Shown here piece after piece: positions 18,338-27,972 of a DNA stretch of 41,041 nt (position 1 is its first letter; each line of letters begins with the position of its first letter). The notes beneath the pieces are model-generated. The model had not been told where the DNA came from. It was given only the letters and a program-made list of their open reading frames with translations, and searched no databases. The translations under genes were made by a program, and so were the position numbers. The DNA comes from Nitrospinae bacterium RIFCSPHIGHO2_02_FULL_39_82. Lineage in GTDB: Bacteria > Nitrospinota > Nitrospinia > UBA9942. The stretch spans positions 1 to 41,041 of the forward strand of contig MHDI01000069.1 of NCBI GenBank assembly GCA_001804915.1, in the 5' to 3' direction.

Positions 18338-18368
18338 ACACCGTGACACCCTTACGGTGTCACGGTAT
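18338..18368. terminator. Bidirectional rho-independent-type hairpin between convergent genes
   Basis: ACACCGTGACACC-CTTAC-GGTGTCACGGTAT, 11+ bp stem, preceded by A8 tract (U-tract for minus-strand transcript). Confidence 0.88.
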
Positions 18369-18373
18369 ACCTA

Positions 18374-18757
18374 CTATTTAAGTGTCGCCAGATAATCAAT
18401 TACATCTGTTACCTGCTCAGGTGCCAGCTTGCTTGCTGGTTTCATGGCGGTTTTCGGCTTATCAACCTTATTCATCCTCTTCTTGAGGTCCTGAACCTCC
18501 GGACCATTAGTATCCCATACTGCCTGCGGGTCTGCAATCCACTTCTGTAGCCACTCTTTTGGCTGTCTGTCAGTAACACCCTTTAAACCGGGTCCTACCT
18601 TCTTTTTATCGTTTATGTTGTGACAAGTCTTGCAGTTCCCAACCTTAGCATTATTGAATATTTCCTCTCCCTTTGCAGCATCTGCTGATGCAAATGAATA
18701 GCTCATTAAAATACCTGCAAATGCCAATAAAGATAAAATGCTAAAATACTTTTTCAA
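18374..18757 (-). CDS. Secreted class I c-type cytochrome
   Basis: Signal peptide, single CKTCH heme motif, distal Met region, CDVIDYLATLK-like C-terminus. Confidence 0.9.
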   Translation of the reverse strand: MKKYFSILSLLAFAGILMSYSFASADAAKGEEIFNNAKVGNCKTCHNINDKKKVGPGLKGVTDRQPKEWLQKWIADPQAVWDTNGPEVQDLKKRMNKVDKPKTAMKPASKLAPEQVTDVIDYLATLK

Positions 18758-18867
18758 TTATATCACCTCCTTTCCTTAATAAATAATGGCATAACATGAA
18801 ATAAAGACAATCCGAAATACTTTATAAAAATCTTTAATTTGTGTCAAGAAAAAACTATACAAAAATA

Positions 18868-18992
18868 GAGGCAAGAAGCAAAAAACAGGAGATACGAGAG
18901 ACGAGGGACGAGGAAAGCTGTTGTTTCTTTTCGTTCCTCGTCCTTCGTCTCTCGTCCTTCGTCCATCTATGCTCTTACCTCTTGCCTCTTGT
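18868..18992. repeat. Heptamer-based imperfect palindrome (ACGAGGG/ACGAGAG ... CTCGTCC/TTCGTCT), overlaps argG 3' end
   Basis: Left GCAAGAAGC...GAGATACGAGAGACGAGGGACGAGGAA vs right TTCCTCGTCCTTCGTCTCTCGTCCTTCGTCC...CTCTTGCC. Confidence 0.85.
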
Positions 18993-20186
18993 TCTTACCA
19001 TAGCCCCTATTTTAAGCCTGAGGGCATTGAGCCTTATGAACCCCTCTGCGTCCTTCTGCCTATAGACCTGTTCTGCCTCAAATGTGGCATAGTCCTGCCT
19101 GTAAAGGGAATTTTCTGATTTTCTTCCAGTTACCCTACAATTACCTTTATACAGCTTTAATCTAACCCTGCCGGTAACATTCTTTTGGGATTCATCAATT
19201 GCTGCCTGGAGCATTTCCCTCTCAGGTGCAAACCAGAATCCATTATAAACAAGCTGGGAATATTTAGGAATAAGAGAGTCTCTTAATTGCATTACCTCTC
19301 TATCCATTGTTATAGATTCAACCGCCCTGTGGGCAATGTGAAGTATCGTCCCCCCAGGTGTCTCGTATACACCCCTTGACTTCATTCCAACAAATCTGTT
19401 CTCAATTGCATCAGCCCTCCCAATCCCGTTCCTTCCGCCTATTTTATTTAGATGAGATAGTAAATCTACAGGACCCATTTGTTTTCCATTTACTGCTACC
19501 GGGTTTCCATTTTTATAGTCTATTTCTATATGGGCAGGTTTATCGGGTGCCTTTTCAGGTGATACAGTTAATACATACATATTCTCAGGAGGTTCTTTCC
19601 ATGGGTCTTCAATGACCCCTCCCTCAAAACTTATATGAAAAAGATTCCTGTCAGAACTGTAAGGTCTTGCCTTTGTAACAGGAACAGGGATACCATGTTT
19701 TTTTGCATATTCAACCAGTGACTCTCTTGAATTTAAATTCCACTCCCTCCATGGTGCGATAATCTTTATATGGGGGTTAAGTGCCATATATGTCATTTCA
19801 AACCGAACCTGGTCATTCCCTTTTCCTGTTGCACCATGTGCTACCGCATCCGCCTTCTCCCTGCCTGCAACCCTTATCTGCTCCTTTGCAATAAGCGGTC
19901 TTGCGATTGATGTGCCAAGGAGGTACTGCCCCTCATAAATTGCATTTGCCCGTAAAATAGGGAATATAAAATCCCTTACAAATTCCTCTCTTACATCTTC
20001 AATATAAATCTTACTTGCCCCTGTCTTTATTGCCTTTTCCCTTATTGGTTCAAGCTCTTCCCCTTGACCAAGGTCTGCAGAAAAGCAGATAACCTCACAT
20101 TGATAGGTCTCAATGAGCCATTTCAAAATGACCGATGTATCTAAACCACCTGAATAAGCAAGAACTACCTTTTTAATTTTTTCCAT
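18975..20186 (-). CDS. argG: Argininosuccinate synthase
   Basis: [50 protein letters not shown]. Confidence 0.98.
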   Translation of the reverse strand: MEKIKKVVLAYSGGLDTSVILKWLIETYQCEVICFSADLGQGEELEPIREKAIKTGASKIYIEDVREEFVRDFIFPILRANAIYEGQYLLGTSIARPLIAKEQIRVAGREKADAVAHGATGKGNDQVRFEMTYMALNPHIKIIAPWREWNLNSRESLVEYAKKHGIPVPVTKARPYSSDRNLFHISFEGGVIEDPWKEPPENMYVLTVSPEKAPDKPAHIEIDYKNGNPVAVNGKQMGPVDLLSHLNKIGGRNGIGRADAIENRFVGMKSRGVYETPGGTILHIAHRAVESITMDREVMQLRDSLIPKYSQLVYNGFWFAPEREMLQAAIDESQKNVTGRVRLKLYKGNCRVTGRKSENSLYRQDYATFEAEQVYRQKDAEGFIRLNALRLKIGAMVRTRGKR

Positions 20187-20195
20187 ATTAAGAAT

Positions 20196-20302
20196 AATGG
20201 AACGCTGATGACGCTGATTTGACGGATTTTCGCTGATAGAAGTTACCTTTTTTTATTTTTTATCTGTGTAAATCTGTAAAATCTGCGTTTATCTGCGTTC
20301 TA
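20196..20302. repeat. ~107-bp palindromic element AATGGAACGCTGATGACGCTGATTT...AAATCTGCGTTTATCTGCGTTCTA, copy 1
   Basis: Shares both ends with copy at 39332-39432; occupies the argF-argG gap. Confidence 0.9.
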
Positions 20303-21229
20303 AAGTCTTTGCCCCATCAGCATCTCCAGTATTGCCTTCTGCACATGGAGGCGGTTTTCTGCCTCTTCAAAAACAATAGACCTATCACCATCAATTACAT
20401 CTGAACTGATTTCCTCCCCTCTATGTGCTGGGAGACAGTGCATAATCATTACATTTGTTTTTGCGGCTCTGACAATATCGGCATTGACCTGAAACTTCTT
20501 AAAATCTTTCAGTCTCTTTTCGTATTCGCTTTCCTGCCCCATACTTGTCCAAACATCGGTATATATTATATCAGCATCTTTTACGCCTTCAAAGGGGTCT
20601 TCTGCAAATTCTATCCTGCCTTCATTTCTTTCAGCCAGAGAAATTGCCTTTTTAGTTATTTCTGAATCGGGTTTATACCCTGCAGGTGAAGATATAGAAA
20701 GATTCATCCCCATCTTAGATGCACCATCAAGCCATGAATTGGCAATATTATTCCCATCACCAACATAAGCAACCTTCACGCCTTTAAGCCTGCCAAGTTT
20801 CTCCTTTATAGTAAACATGTCACATAATATCTGACAGGGATGATGCAAATCTGTAAGCCCGTTTATAACCGGGATTGAGGCATTTACAGCGAGTTCTTCT
20901 ACCTCCTTCTGGGAATATGTCCTTATTACAATACCGTCTAAATAAATGGAAAATATTCTTGCTGTATCAATGATACTTTCACCTCTATCCATCTGAAGGT
21001 CCTTAGAACTCAGGAAGATGGTATTTCCCCCTAATTGATACATCCCCGATTCAAAGGATAAACGGGTACGGGTGGATGGCTTTTTGAATACCATTCCCAG
21101 AACCTTACCCTTCAGTGGATGATAGATATCTCCTGCATAAAACCCTTTTTTCAAAAAATTAGTGCGGTCAAAAATTCCTTCAATTTCTTCACGGGTCAGG
21201 TCTGAAATAGCAAGGAGGTCCTTCTTCAT
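20300..21229 (-). CDS. argF: Ornithine carbamoyltransferase
   Basis: KKPSTRTRLSFESGMYQLGG, LTDLHHPCQILCDM, MHCLPAHRGEEISSDV. Confidence 0.98.
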   Translation of the reverse strand: MKKDLLAISDLTREEIEGIFDRTNFLKKGFYAGDIYHPLKGKVLGMVFKKPSTRTRLSFESGMYQLGGNTIFLSSKDLQMDRGESIIDTARIFSIYLDGIVIRTYSQKEVEELAVNASIPVINGLTDLHHPCQILCDMFTIKEKLGRLKGVKVAYVGDGNNIANSWLDGASKMGMNLSISSPAGYKPDSEITKKAISLAERNEGRIEFAEDPFEGVKDADIIYTDVWTSMGQESEYEKRLKDFKKFQVNADIVRAAKTNVMIMHCLPAHRGEEISSDVIDGDRSIVFEEAENRLHVQKAILEMLMGQRL

Positions 21230-21248
21230 TTGTGGGATTTAACCAAAC

Positions 21249-22463
21249 TCAAAGCTGGCTTATTATATTTCTGCCCTTTATTTCTTTAAATATTCCGTCC
21301 AGCGCATTTATAAGTTTCTCTATATTTTTTGCCTTCACTGTAAGAGGGGGGAGAAATCTCAAAACCCTGTCCATTGTGCAATTTACGAGAAATCCCCTTT
21401 TTAAACACTCCTCTGTAATAACTCTTACTGGAAAACTAAGCTCCATACCAATCATAAGTCCTATCCCCCTTACATCCTTTATAAAGGAATATTTCTCTTT
21501 TAACTTTTTTAATCTCCTTATGAAATAATCCCCTGTCCTTTTACAGTGGGAAAGTATGCTCTTGTCAATAGCTTTTATTGTAGCAACCCCTGCAGCACAT
21601 GCTAATGGATTACCTCCAAAAGTTGAGGCATGACTCCCCGGTATGAATGAGCTTGCCACCTCATCTCTTGCAAGCATTGCACCTATTGCCACTCCGCCTC
21701 CGAGGGATTTTGCCATCGTCATTATATCAGGACTCAAATCAAAATGTTCATACGCAAAAAACTTGCCTGTCCTTCCCATAGCTGTTTGAATCTCATCAAA
21801 GATTAGGAGAAGCCTCTTTGAAAAACATATTTCTCTTAGCCCCTTCAGATAGTCTTTATCGGGTATATTGACTCCTCCCTCCCCTTGAATGGGTTCTACC
21901 ATTATCGCACAAGTCCTGCCATTTATAGCCTTTTCCACTGCTGTTAAATCATTAAATGGAACATATCTAAAACCGGAAAGGAGTGGTTCAAATCCCTTCT
22001 GAAATTTATCCTGTGCGGTGGCTGATATCGTAGCAATGGTTCTGCCATGAAACGACTGGTGCATTGTTATAATTTCAAATCTATCTTCTCCATAATGGTC
22101 TCTCGAGTATTTTCTTGCCATTTTTATTGCCGCCTCATTTGCCTCAGCTCCACTGTTGCAGAAAAAGACCTTGTCGGCAAAAGATTTTTTAGTCAGAAGC
22201 TTTGCCATCTCCATCTGCGGGATAGTATAGTAGAGGTTGGATACATGAATCAGTTCACCAGCCTGTTGTTTGATGGCTTTTGCTATTTGAGGATGACAAT
22301 GACCAAGATTATTGGCTGCAATGCCACTTACAAAATCTAAATACTCCCTGCCCTCTGAATCCCATACACTTATGCCTCTACCCTTTACCAGTGCCAGAGG
22401 GTATCGGTTATATGTGTTGGTGATACATTTATTGGAGATTTCTATGATTCTATCCTGCTTCAC
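21249..22463 (-). CDS. argD: Acetylornithine aminotransferase
   Basis: Class III aminotransferase motifs; FCNSGAEANEAAIKMARKY, LLIFDEIQTAMGRTGKFFAYEHF, TMAKSLGGG; operon with argF, argG. Confidence 0.94.
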   Translation of the reverse strand: MKQDRIIEISNKCITNTYNRYPLALVKGRGISVWDSEGREYLDFVSGIAANNLGHCHPQIAKAIKQQAGELIHVSNLYYTIPQMEMAKLLTKKSFADKVFFCNSGAEANEAAIKMARKYSRDHYGEDRFEIITMHQSFHGRTIATISATAQDKFQKGFEPLLSGFRYVPFNDLTAVEKAINGRTCAIMVEPIQGEGGVNIPDKDYLKGLREICFSKRLLLIFDEIQTAMGRTGKFFAYEHFDLSPDIMTMAKSLGGGVAIGAMLARDEVASSFIPGSHASTFGGNPLACAAGVATIKAIDKSILSHCKRTGDYFIRRLKKLKEKYSFIKDVRGIGLMIGMELSFPVRVITEECLKRGFLVNCTMDRVLRFLPPLTVKAKNIEKLINALDGIFKEIKGRNIISQL

Positions 22464-22505
22464 TTTACAAAAAGTTTACCACGAAATACTATATAGAATC
22501 AATGG

Positions 22506-23429
22506 CTATTTTCCCTTTTTTACTAAGAGTCTCCTGTCAGGAGAAGATTCCCAGAAGAGCACTATAGGACTTGCAATATATATGGTTGAATATGTCCCGG
22601 CAATAACACCAATTACCATTGCAAGGGCAAAGCCATGAATAACCTCGCCACCAAATAAAAACAGAATTATTGCAACTAAAAATACTGTGAAGGAGGTTAA
22701 AATGGTCCTGCTTAAGGTTTCGTTTATACTTTTATTTATCATATCTGCATACCCCTCCCTCCTCTGTTCCTTTAAGTTTTCCCTTATCCTGTCATATATA
22801 ACAATCGTATCATTTATGGAATAACCTACAATTGTGAGAAGGGCTGCCACAATTGTCAGGTCAAACTCTGTATTTGTAATAGAGATTGCACCTGCCGTTA
22901 TAAGTACATCATGGAGAAGTGCAATAACAGCACCAACACCAAAGGCAAGTTCAAATCTCCACCATACATAGACAAGCATAAATATCATTGCATAAAAGAG
23001 GGATAAAATCGCCTTTCCCTTCAAATCTTTTCCAACCTTAGGGCCAACTATCTCTACCCTCCTCACCTCAAAATCATCCTTTGAAAATTCAGATATTAAT
23101 GCACCCTTTATTTTTTCTCCGATATCCTCTAACACCTCTGAAGATTCTTTTGTCCTGATTATTATTTCTCTACTGCCGCCGTAGTGCTGAATAATGCTAT
23201 CTCCCATGTTTGTCTTCAGTAGTCCCTTACGAACTTTATCAATGGATACATCCTTTTTAAACAACAACTGAACCATTGTCCCGCCTGAAAAATCTATGCC
23301 GTAATTGAATCCCCCTTTAACCACTATTGAGACTATACCGGCAATGATTAATACTACCGATATAGCAATGGCTGTATTTCTTTTTCCTATAAAGTTTATA
23401 TTTGTCCCCGGTTTTATAAATTGAATCAT
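22506..23429 (-). CDS. secF: Protein translocase subunit SecF
   Basis: GIDFSGGTMVQL, VGYSINDTIVIYDRIREN. Confidence 0.96.
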   Translation of the reverse strand: MIQFIKPGTNINFIGKRNTAIAISVVLIIAGIVSIVVKGGFNYGIDFSGGTMVQLLFKKDVSIDKVRKGLLKTNMGDSIIQHYGGSREIIIRTKESSEVLEDIGEKIKGALISEFSKDDFEVRRVEIVGPKVGKDLKGKAILSLFYAMIFMLVYVWWRFELAFGVGAVIALLHDVLITAGAISITNTEFDLTIVAALLTIVGYSINDTIVIYDRIRENLKEQRREGYADMINKSINETLSRTILTSFTVFLVAIILFLFGGEVIHGFALAMVIGVIAGTYSTIYIASPIVLFWESSPDRRLLVKKGK

Positions 23430-23474
23430 ATAATGAAAAAGATTCCAGAGATTTTAAAAATCTCTGTAATCATC

Positions 23475-25019
23475 TTATATACTCAACCTCTCCATCTTCA
23501 TCTTGCTTGCCAGAAAATCAAATATAAATCTGCTTACAAAGACCGCCGTAAACATACTGGCTGCAATACCTATACTCAATGTAACTGCAAATCCTTTTAT
23601 AGGACCTGTCCCGAATTGAAACAATACTATTGCTGCTATTATAGTAGTAATATTGGAATCAAGTATGGTAATGAAGGCCCTTTTAAAGCCTGCATCAATA
23701 GCAGCCCTTACAGTCCTGCCAAATTTTATTTCCTCTCTTATCCTTTCAAATATCAGTATATTCGCATCCACTGCCATACCTATTGTTAATATGATACCTG
23801 CTATTCCCGGCAAGGTCAGCGTAGCTTTGAAATACGCCATTGCACCCGATAAAAGGATTAAATTTAAAAAGAGGGCTATATCTGCAATAAGACCTGAAAG
23901 ACGGTAGTAAAACACCATAAATATAAGAATAAGAATACCAGAGATGATTGTAGATTTTAATCCCATCTCTATAGAATCCTTCCCAAGTGAGGGGCCAACT
24001 GTTCTATTCTCAAGTATCTTTACAGGGGCAGGTAGTGCCCCTGCCCTTAATACTATAGCAAGGTCGCGTGCCTCTTCAGTACTGAAATAACCTGTTATCT
24101 GTGCCTTCCCGCCGGAAATCTCTTCCTGTATTACAGGTGCTGAATATACATTGGCATCAAGTATTATGGCAAGCCTTTTTTTGACATTCTCTCCTGTTAT
24201 CTTACCAAATAGCCCTGCACCCTCTTTATCAAATTCCAGAGACACATATGGCTCATTATACTGACTGCCTATCTTTACCTCCGCATTTGCAATGGCATCG
24301 CCTGTCATCAATACCCCTTTCTTTAAAAGAAAGGGTTTCTTTGATACCTCACCTGTTGTAGTATCAGTAACCCTCTGGTATAGTATCTCATCACCTTCTG
24401 GTATATTTCCTTTAAGGGCATCGTCAGGAGAATGGTCATCATCTACAAGCTTGAACTCAAGGCGGGCAGTCCTGCCTATTAATTTAACCGCCCTCTCAGT
24501 ATCCTTGACGCCCGGGAGTTGAACAATTATCCTCCTCTCCCCTTGCCTCTGAATGGATGGCTCTGCTACACCAAACTGGTCAACCCTGTTTCTTATAGTC
24601 TCAAGTCCCTGCTCCACTGCCCTGTCTTCAATATATTTTCTTCTCTTTCTTGAGATTTGATAGACTGATTTTTTATTATCGGATAAGGCACCCACCTTTT
24701 CCAAATCTGAATTCTCTGATACAATCTTTTCTATATCCTTTGCCTTTGACGGGTCATAATTAATTAAAATATCATTTTTATCCCTCTCAACAATTGCGGA
24801 TTCAATATTATCCTTTTTAAAATCCTCTCGCAAATTCACCACATATCTGTCCATTGTGCTTTCAACTGCCTTCTCAGCCTCTACATCTAAAATCAGATGC
24901 ATCCCCCCCTGTAAATCAAGCCCAAGATGTATCTTCTCTTTTATGGGATGGGCAAGCCATATAGATAAGCCGCACAGCAATAATATTAATATAATCTTCC
25001 AGTAAAAGTCTTTTTTCAT
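23475..25019 (-). CDS. secD: Protein translocase subunit SecD
   Basis: LGLDLQGGMHLIL, VDQFGVAEPSIQRQGERRIIVQLPGVKD, GMAVDANILIFERIREE. Confidence 0.97.
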   Translation of the reverse strand: MKKDFYWKIILILLLCGLSIWLAHPIKEKIHLGLDLQGGMHLILDVEAEKAVESTMDRYVVNLREDFKKDNIESAIVERDKNDILINYDPSKAKDIEKIVSENSDLEKVGALSDNKKSVYQISRKRRKYIEDRAVEQGLETIRNRVDQFGVAEPSIQRQGERRIIVQLPGVKDTERAVKLIGRTARLEFKLVDDDHSPDDALKGNIPEGDEILYQRVTDTTTGEVSKKPFLLKKGVLMTGDAIANAEVKIGSQYNEPYVSLEFDKEGAGLFGKITGENVKKRLAIILDANVYSAPVIQEEISGGKAQITGYFSTEEARDLAIVLRAGALPAPVKILENRTVGPSLGKDSIEMGLKSTIISGILILIFMVFYYRLSGLIADIALFLNLILLSGAMAYFKATLTLPGIAGIILTIGMAVDANILIFERIREEIKFGRTVRAAIDAGFKRAFITILDSNITTIIAAIVLFQFGTGPIKGFAVTLSIGIAASMFTAVFVSRFIFDFLASKMKMERLSI

Positions 25020-25027
25020 AAAAATTA

Positions 25028-25098
25028 TACATACAACTCACAACTGACAACTTTAAATCTAATGTTGTGTGTTGTAAGTTGTATGTTGTCAGTTAGTT
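25028..25098. repeat. Heptamer palindrome (ACAACTC/ACAACTG...GTTGTAAGTTGTATGTTGTCAGTTAG), copy A
   Basis: Shares a 37-nt identical block TACAACTCACAACTGACAACTTTAAATCTAATGTTGT with copy B (25032-25068 vs 25813-25849). Confidence 0.9.
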
Positions 25099-25795
25099 AT
25101 AATAATTTCACCTCATTCGCAATAAGTTCGTATGTGCAATCAAGAAACCGAGCTGCCCTGCGGCTGATAATCATCCTTGAGAGAAATATCTCAAAATATT
25201 CCATTACCTGTGATATGGCAGTGTCTATTGTTAATTCAAGAGATATCTTTTTGCTACCACTATCCACCCTTAAGAAAGAGTGTTTTACTGCATAATTTAC
25301 CCTGTCATGCATATCAAATGTTTTCCTATCAGGATTTCTAACCCTCGAAAAATGAACATCTGCTTTATCTGCCAGTATCAATGCCGCAGTTGCAGAGGTA
25401 GTAGGGTCACCAACCTCTTCTTCATGATTTGCTATGGCATTCATAATTATTACCACATCTTCAATATCCATTCCAAGGTCGGTAAGTATGCCCTGTGAAA
25501 GGAGCGCCCCTACCTGCCAGTGATTATCTCTGCCGAGAAGATTTCCTATGTCATGGAGAAAACCAGCTATTGAGGCATTTATACATTCTCTCTTTGGATA
25601 ATTCAGCCTATCTAAAATATTAAATGAAATCTCTGCCACTAAATTCGCATGACGATAACCATGCTCTGTATAACCTATTCTATTCAAATGCTCGTTTGCC
25701 TTATCTATATAAACCTTAACTCTGGGATGCTGTTTTACAATTTCCAGGGTTATTTCACCTTGTTTGAATTTATGTGCAACAGCCCCGTTTACCAT
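25097..25795 (-). CDS. HD-domain phosphohydrolase
   Basis: HGYRHANLVAE, AGFLHDIGNLLGRDNH, AIANHEEE, LADKADVH; start taken at MVNGAV, because the longer ORF start lies in a repeat. Confidence 0.85.
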   Translation of the reverse strand: MVNGAVAHKFKQGEITLEIVKQHPRVKVYIDKANEHLNRIGYTEHGYRHANLVAEISFNILDRLNYPKRECINASIAGFLHDIGNLLGRDNHWQVGALLSQGILTDLGMDIEDVVIIMNAIANHEEEVGDPTTSATAALILADKADVHFSRVRNPDRKTFDMHDRVNYAVKHSFLRVDSGSKKISLELTIDTAISQVMEYFEIFLSRMIISRRAARFLDCTYELIANEVKLL

Positions 25796-25805
25796 AAAAA
25801 TACTT

Positions 25806-25870
25806 TTCAACTTACAACTCACAACTGACAACTTTAAATCTAATGTTGTAAGTTGTATGTTGTTAGTTAT
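25806..25870. repeat. Heptamer palindrome, copy B
   Basis: See copy A at 25028; lies between the HD gene and yajC. Confidence 0.9.
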
Positions 25871-26191
25871 TCAGTCCTCCTTCCCTTTAAGGGCAGCTAC
25901 ATATTTTTTTGATACCTTGATTTTTACATTCTCAGCAATCTGGAGTGTGATAACATCATCCTTTATTTTCATAATAGTCCCATATACCCCTCCTGTTGTA
26001 AGGATGTTATCACCCTCTTTCAAATTATCAAGCATAGTCTTATGGTCCTTTCGTTTTTTACCCTCAGGTCTTATAAGCAGAAAATAAAATATGGCAAACA
26101 TCGCCAATATAGGCAAAAGACTCATAAACAGAGAGCCAGCAGCACCTCCACCTGCTTGAGGTGGTGCCATTGCATAAGCTTCATTGACCAT
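25871..26191 (-). CDS. yajC: Preprotein translocase subunit YajC
   Basis: FAIFYFLLIRPEGKKRKDHKTMLDNLKEGDNILTTGGVYGTI. Confidence 0.95.
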   Translation of the reverse strand: MVNEAYAMAPPQAGGGAAGSLFMSLLPILAMFAIFYFLLIRPEGKKRKDHKTMLDNLKEGDNILTTGGVYGTIMKIKDDVITLQIAENVKIKVSKKYVAALKGKED

Positions 26192-26210
26192 TTAAAATAC
26201 CTCCAAAATA

Positions 26211-26282
26211 ATAACTGACAACTTACAACCTACAACCAGATTTTGCTATAGTTGGTTGTTGTCAGTTGTCAGTTGTCAGTTA
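26211..26282. repeat. Heptamer palindrome with exact 13-bp inverted ends ATAACTGACAACT/AGTTGTCAGTTAT
   Basis: Direct reading; right arm has tandem GTCAGTT units. Confidence 0.88.
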
Positions 26283-26287
26283 TTTGT

Positions 26288-26515
26288 TTACCACACTTGT
26301 TCTACGCTGAGCACCTCCGGGACACTCTCCTTTATTGCCCTTTCTATCCCCATTCTAAGTGTCATGGTAGAACTCGGACAGGCACCACATGCCCCCATAA
26401 GTCTTACTTTTACTATCCCATTATCTTCCACATCAACCAGTTCTACATCGCCACCATCCATTTGAAGCGTCGGCCTTATATTATTCAAAGCCTCTTCTAC
26501 TTTTTCTCTAAGCAT
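26288..26515 (-). CDS. NifU C-terminal-like (Nfu) Fe-S scaffold protein
   Basis: [47 protein letters not shown]. Confidence 0.94.
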   Translation of the reverse strand: MLREKVEEALNNIRPTLQMDGGDVELVDVEDNGIVKVRLMGACGACPSSTMTLRMGIERAIKESVPEVLSVEQVW

Positions 26516-26624
26516 ATCTTACCCTCCCTGAAAACCTAAACAAGAAAGAGAAATCTTCCTACTTTCTAAATTAATTATATCTCATACTTAAAAAAAATGG
26601 AATCCCTATTACTATGTCTCTGAT

Positions 26625-27548
26625 TCAACAAAGTGTTGATACTCTGACATTGATACCCTGAATCTCTGACACTTTTCCTGTGCCTCCATTTACGACAACA
26701 TCAATAACATTGTCTTTAAAATTTAAATCTTTATTAGTATCATATATAAAACTGAGGGCATCCCCGACTTTACCCATATCAACTTTTGTGTTCTTGCACG
26801 GACCATCAGGCCTCCAGTTGGGTATGGCAAGGACCCTCATTGAATCGGTATCCTGAATCCCGCCGACCAATTCCCTTTCGCATGCTACTGCAAGTATTGT
26901 GGATGGCTTTATCTCATAAATCATTTTTCTCGCAAGGCTTCCACCTGTAGCAATACTTACATGGAATTTGTATTCTTTACTCAATGCCTTAAATTCCGTA
27001 ATAACACATTTACCGCAATCCTTACAGTTATTGATATCTTCGGCTACCTTTTGCTTACATGAGGAGTTCTGTATACATCGTGGAAGTAAAACCAATAACT
27101 TTTCTTTATTATCCCACCTTTTTAATGCCCTGACTAAAGAATTATTAAAATTTACAAAGGAATTTCCTATCCTGTCTATTGATATGCCAAAAGTCTTTCC
27201 AATTCTTATTGAATATAAATATATCAGATTTATCAGCCCTCTGTTATTTATATTGAAAAAGGGGAGGGTGTTTCTCCCTGTAATCGCCGACAGAATAACA
27301 AGAATGAATTTAATAACTGTATAAAAAACAAGGAGGCTTATAGCAATACCAGAGACTCTGAGCAAATACGGGGATATCTCAAAAAGTCGCGGCTTTATCA
27401 TATACCATATAAAAGCCATGGATACAGAGAATATAAAGATTACAATAGTGGAAAGTGTTAAAAATAAACCCTTTCCTTCCTCTATTTTTTCCTCTTTATC
27501 TGTTATATCTTCTCCCAACCACTGGGAGCCTAATTCGCGGTCTAACAT
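26625..27548 (-). CDS. DUF116 domain membrane protein
   Basis: LLPRCIQNSSCKQKV..NNCKDCGKCVI...IATGGSLARKMI..AVACERELVGGI, with N-terminal TMs. Confidence 0.85.
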   Translation of the reverse strand: MLDRELGSQWLGEDITDKEEKIEEGKGLFLTLSTIVIFIFSVSMAFIWYMIKPRLFEISPYLLRVSGIAISLLVFYTVIKFILVILSAITGRNTLPFFNINNRGLINLIYLYSIRIGKTFGISIDRIGNSFVNFNNSLVRALKRWDNKEKLLVLLPRCIQNSSCKQKVAEDINNCKDCGKCVITEFKALSKEYKFHVSIATGGSLARKMIYEIKPSTILAVACERELVGGIQDTDSMRVLAIPNWRPDGPCKNTKVDMGKVGDALSFIYDTNKDLNFKDNVIDVVVNGGTGKVSEIQGINVRVSTLC

Positions 27549-27556
27549 AACTCAAA

Positions 27557-27624
27557 AAGTTTAAGAGTTCGGGAGTTCGGAAGTTTAAGAGTTTAACTCC
27601 CCAACTCCAAACTCCTTAACTCCT

Positions 27625-27625
<1 letters not shown>
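27557..27625. repeat. Heptamer repeat (TTTAAGAG/TTCGGGAG...TTAACTCC/CAACTCC), between ferredoxin and DUF116 genes
   Basis: AAGTTTAAGAGTTCGGGAGTTCGGAAGTTTAAGAG|TTTAACTCCCCAACTCCAAACTCCTTAACTCC. Confidence 0.85.
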
Positions 27626-27876
<251 letters not shown>

Positions 27877-27901
27877 TTAAGTCACCTCCCTTCCAAATTA
27901 T

Positions 27902-27972
27902 TTAATAGTTAAGGAGTTTATGAGTTAAGAGTTTCTAACTCCTTAACTCCACAACTCCCTAACTCCTTTACC
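27902..27972. repeat. Heptamer palindrome (GTTAAGGAGTTTATGAGTTAAGAGTT...AACTCCTTAACTCCACAACTCCCTAACTCC), overlaps activase 3' end
   Basis: Direct reading; contains the stop codon of the activase CDS. Confidence 0.88.

Noticed and set aside
25796-25831. Upstream start of the HD protein (MSVVSCKLKSIF...)
   Set aside because: N-terminal extension is encoded by the heptamer repeat; the internal Met at 25795 is more plausible.
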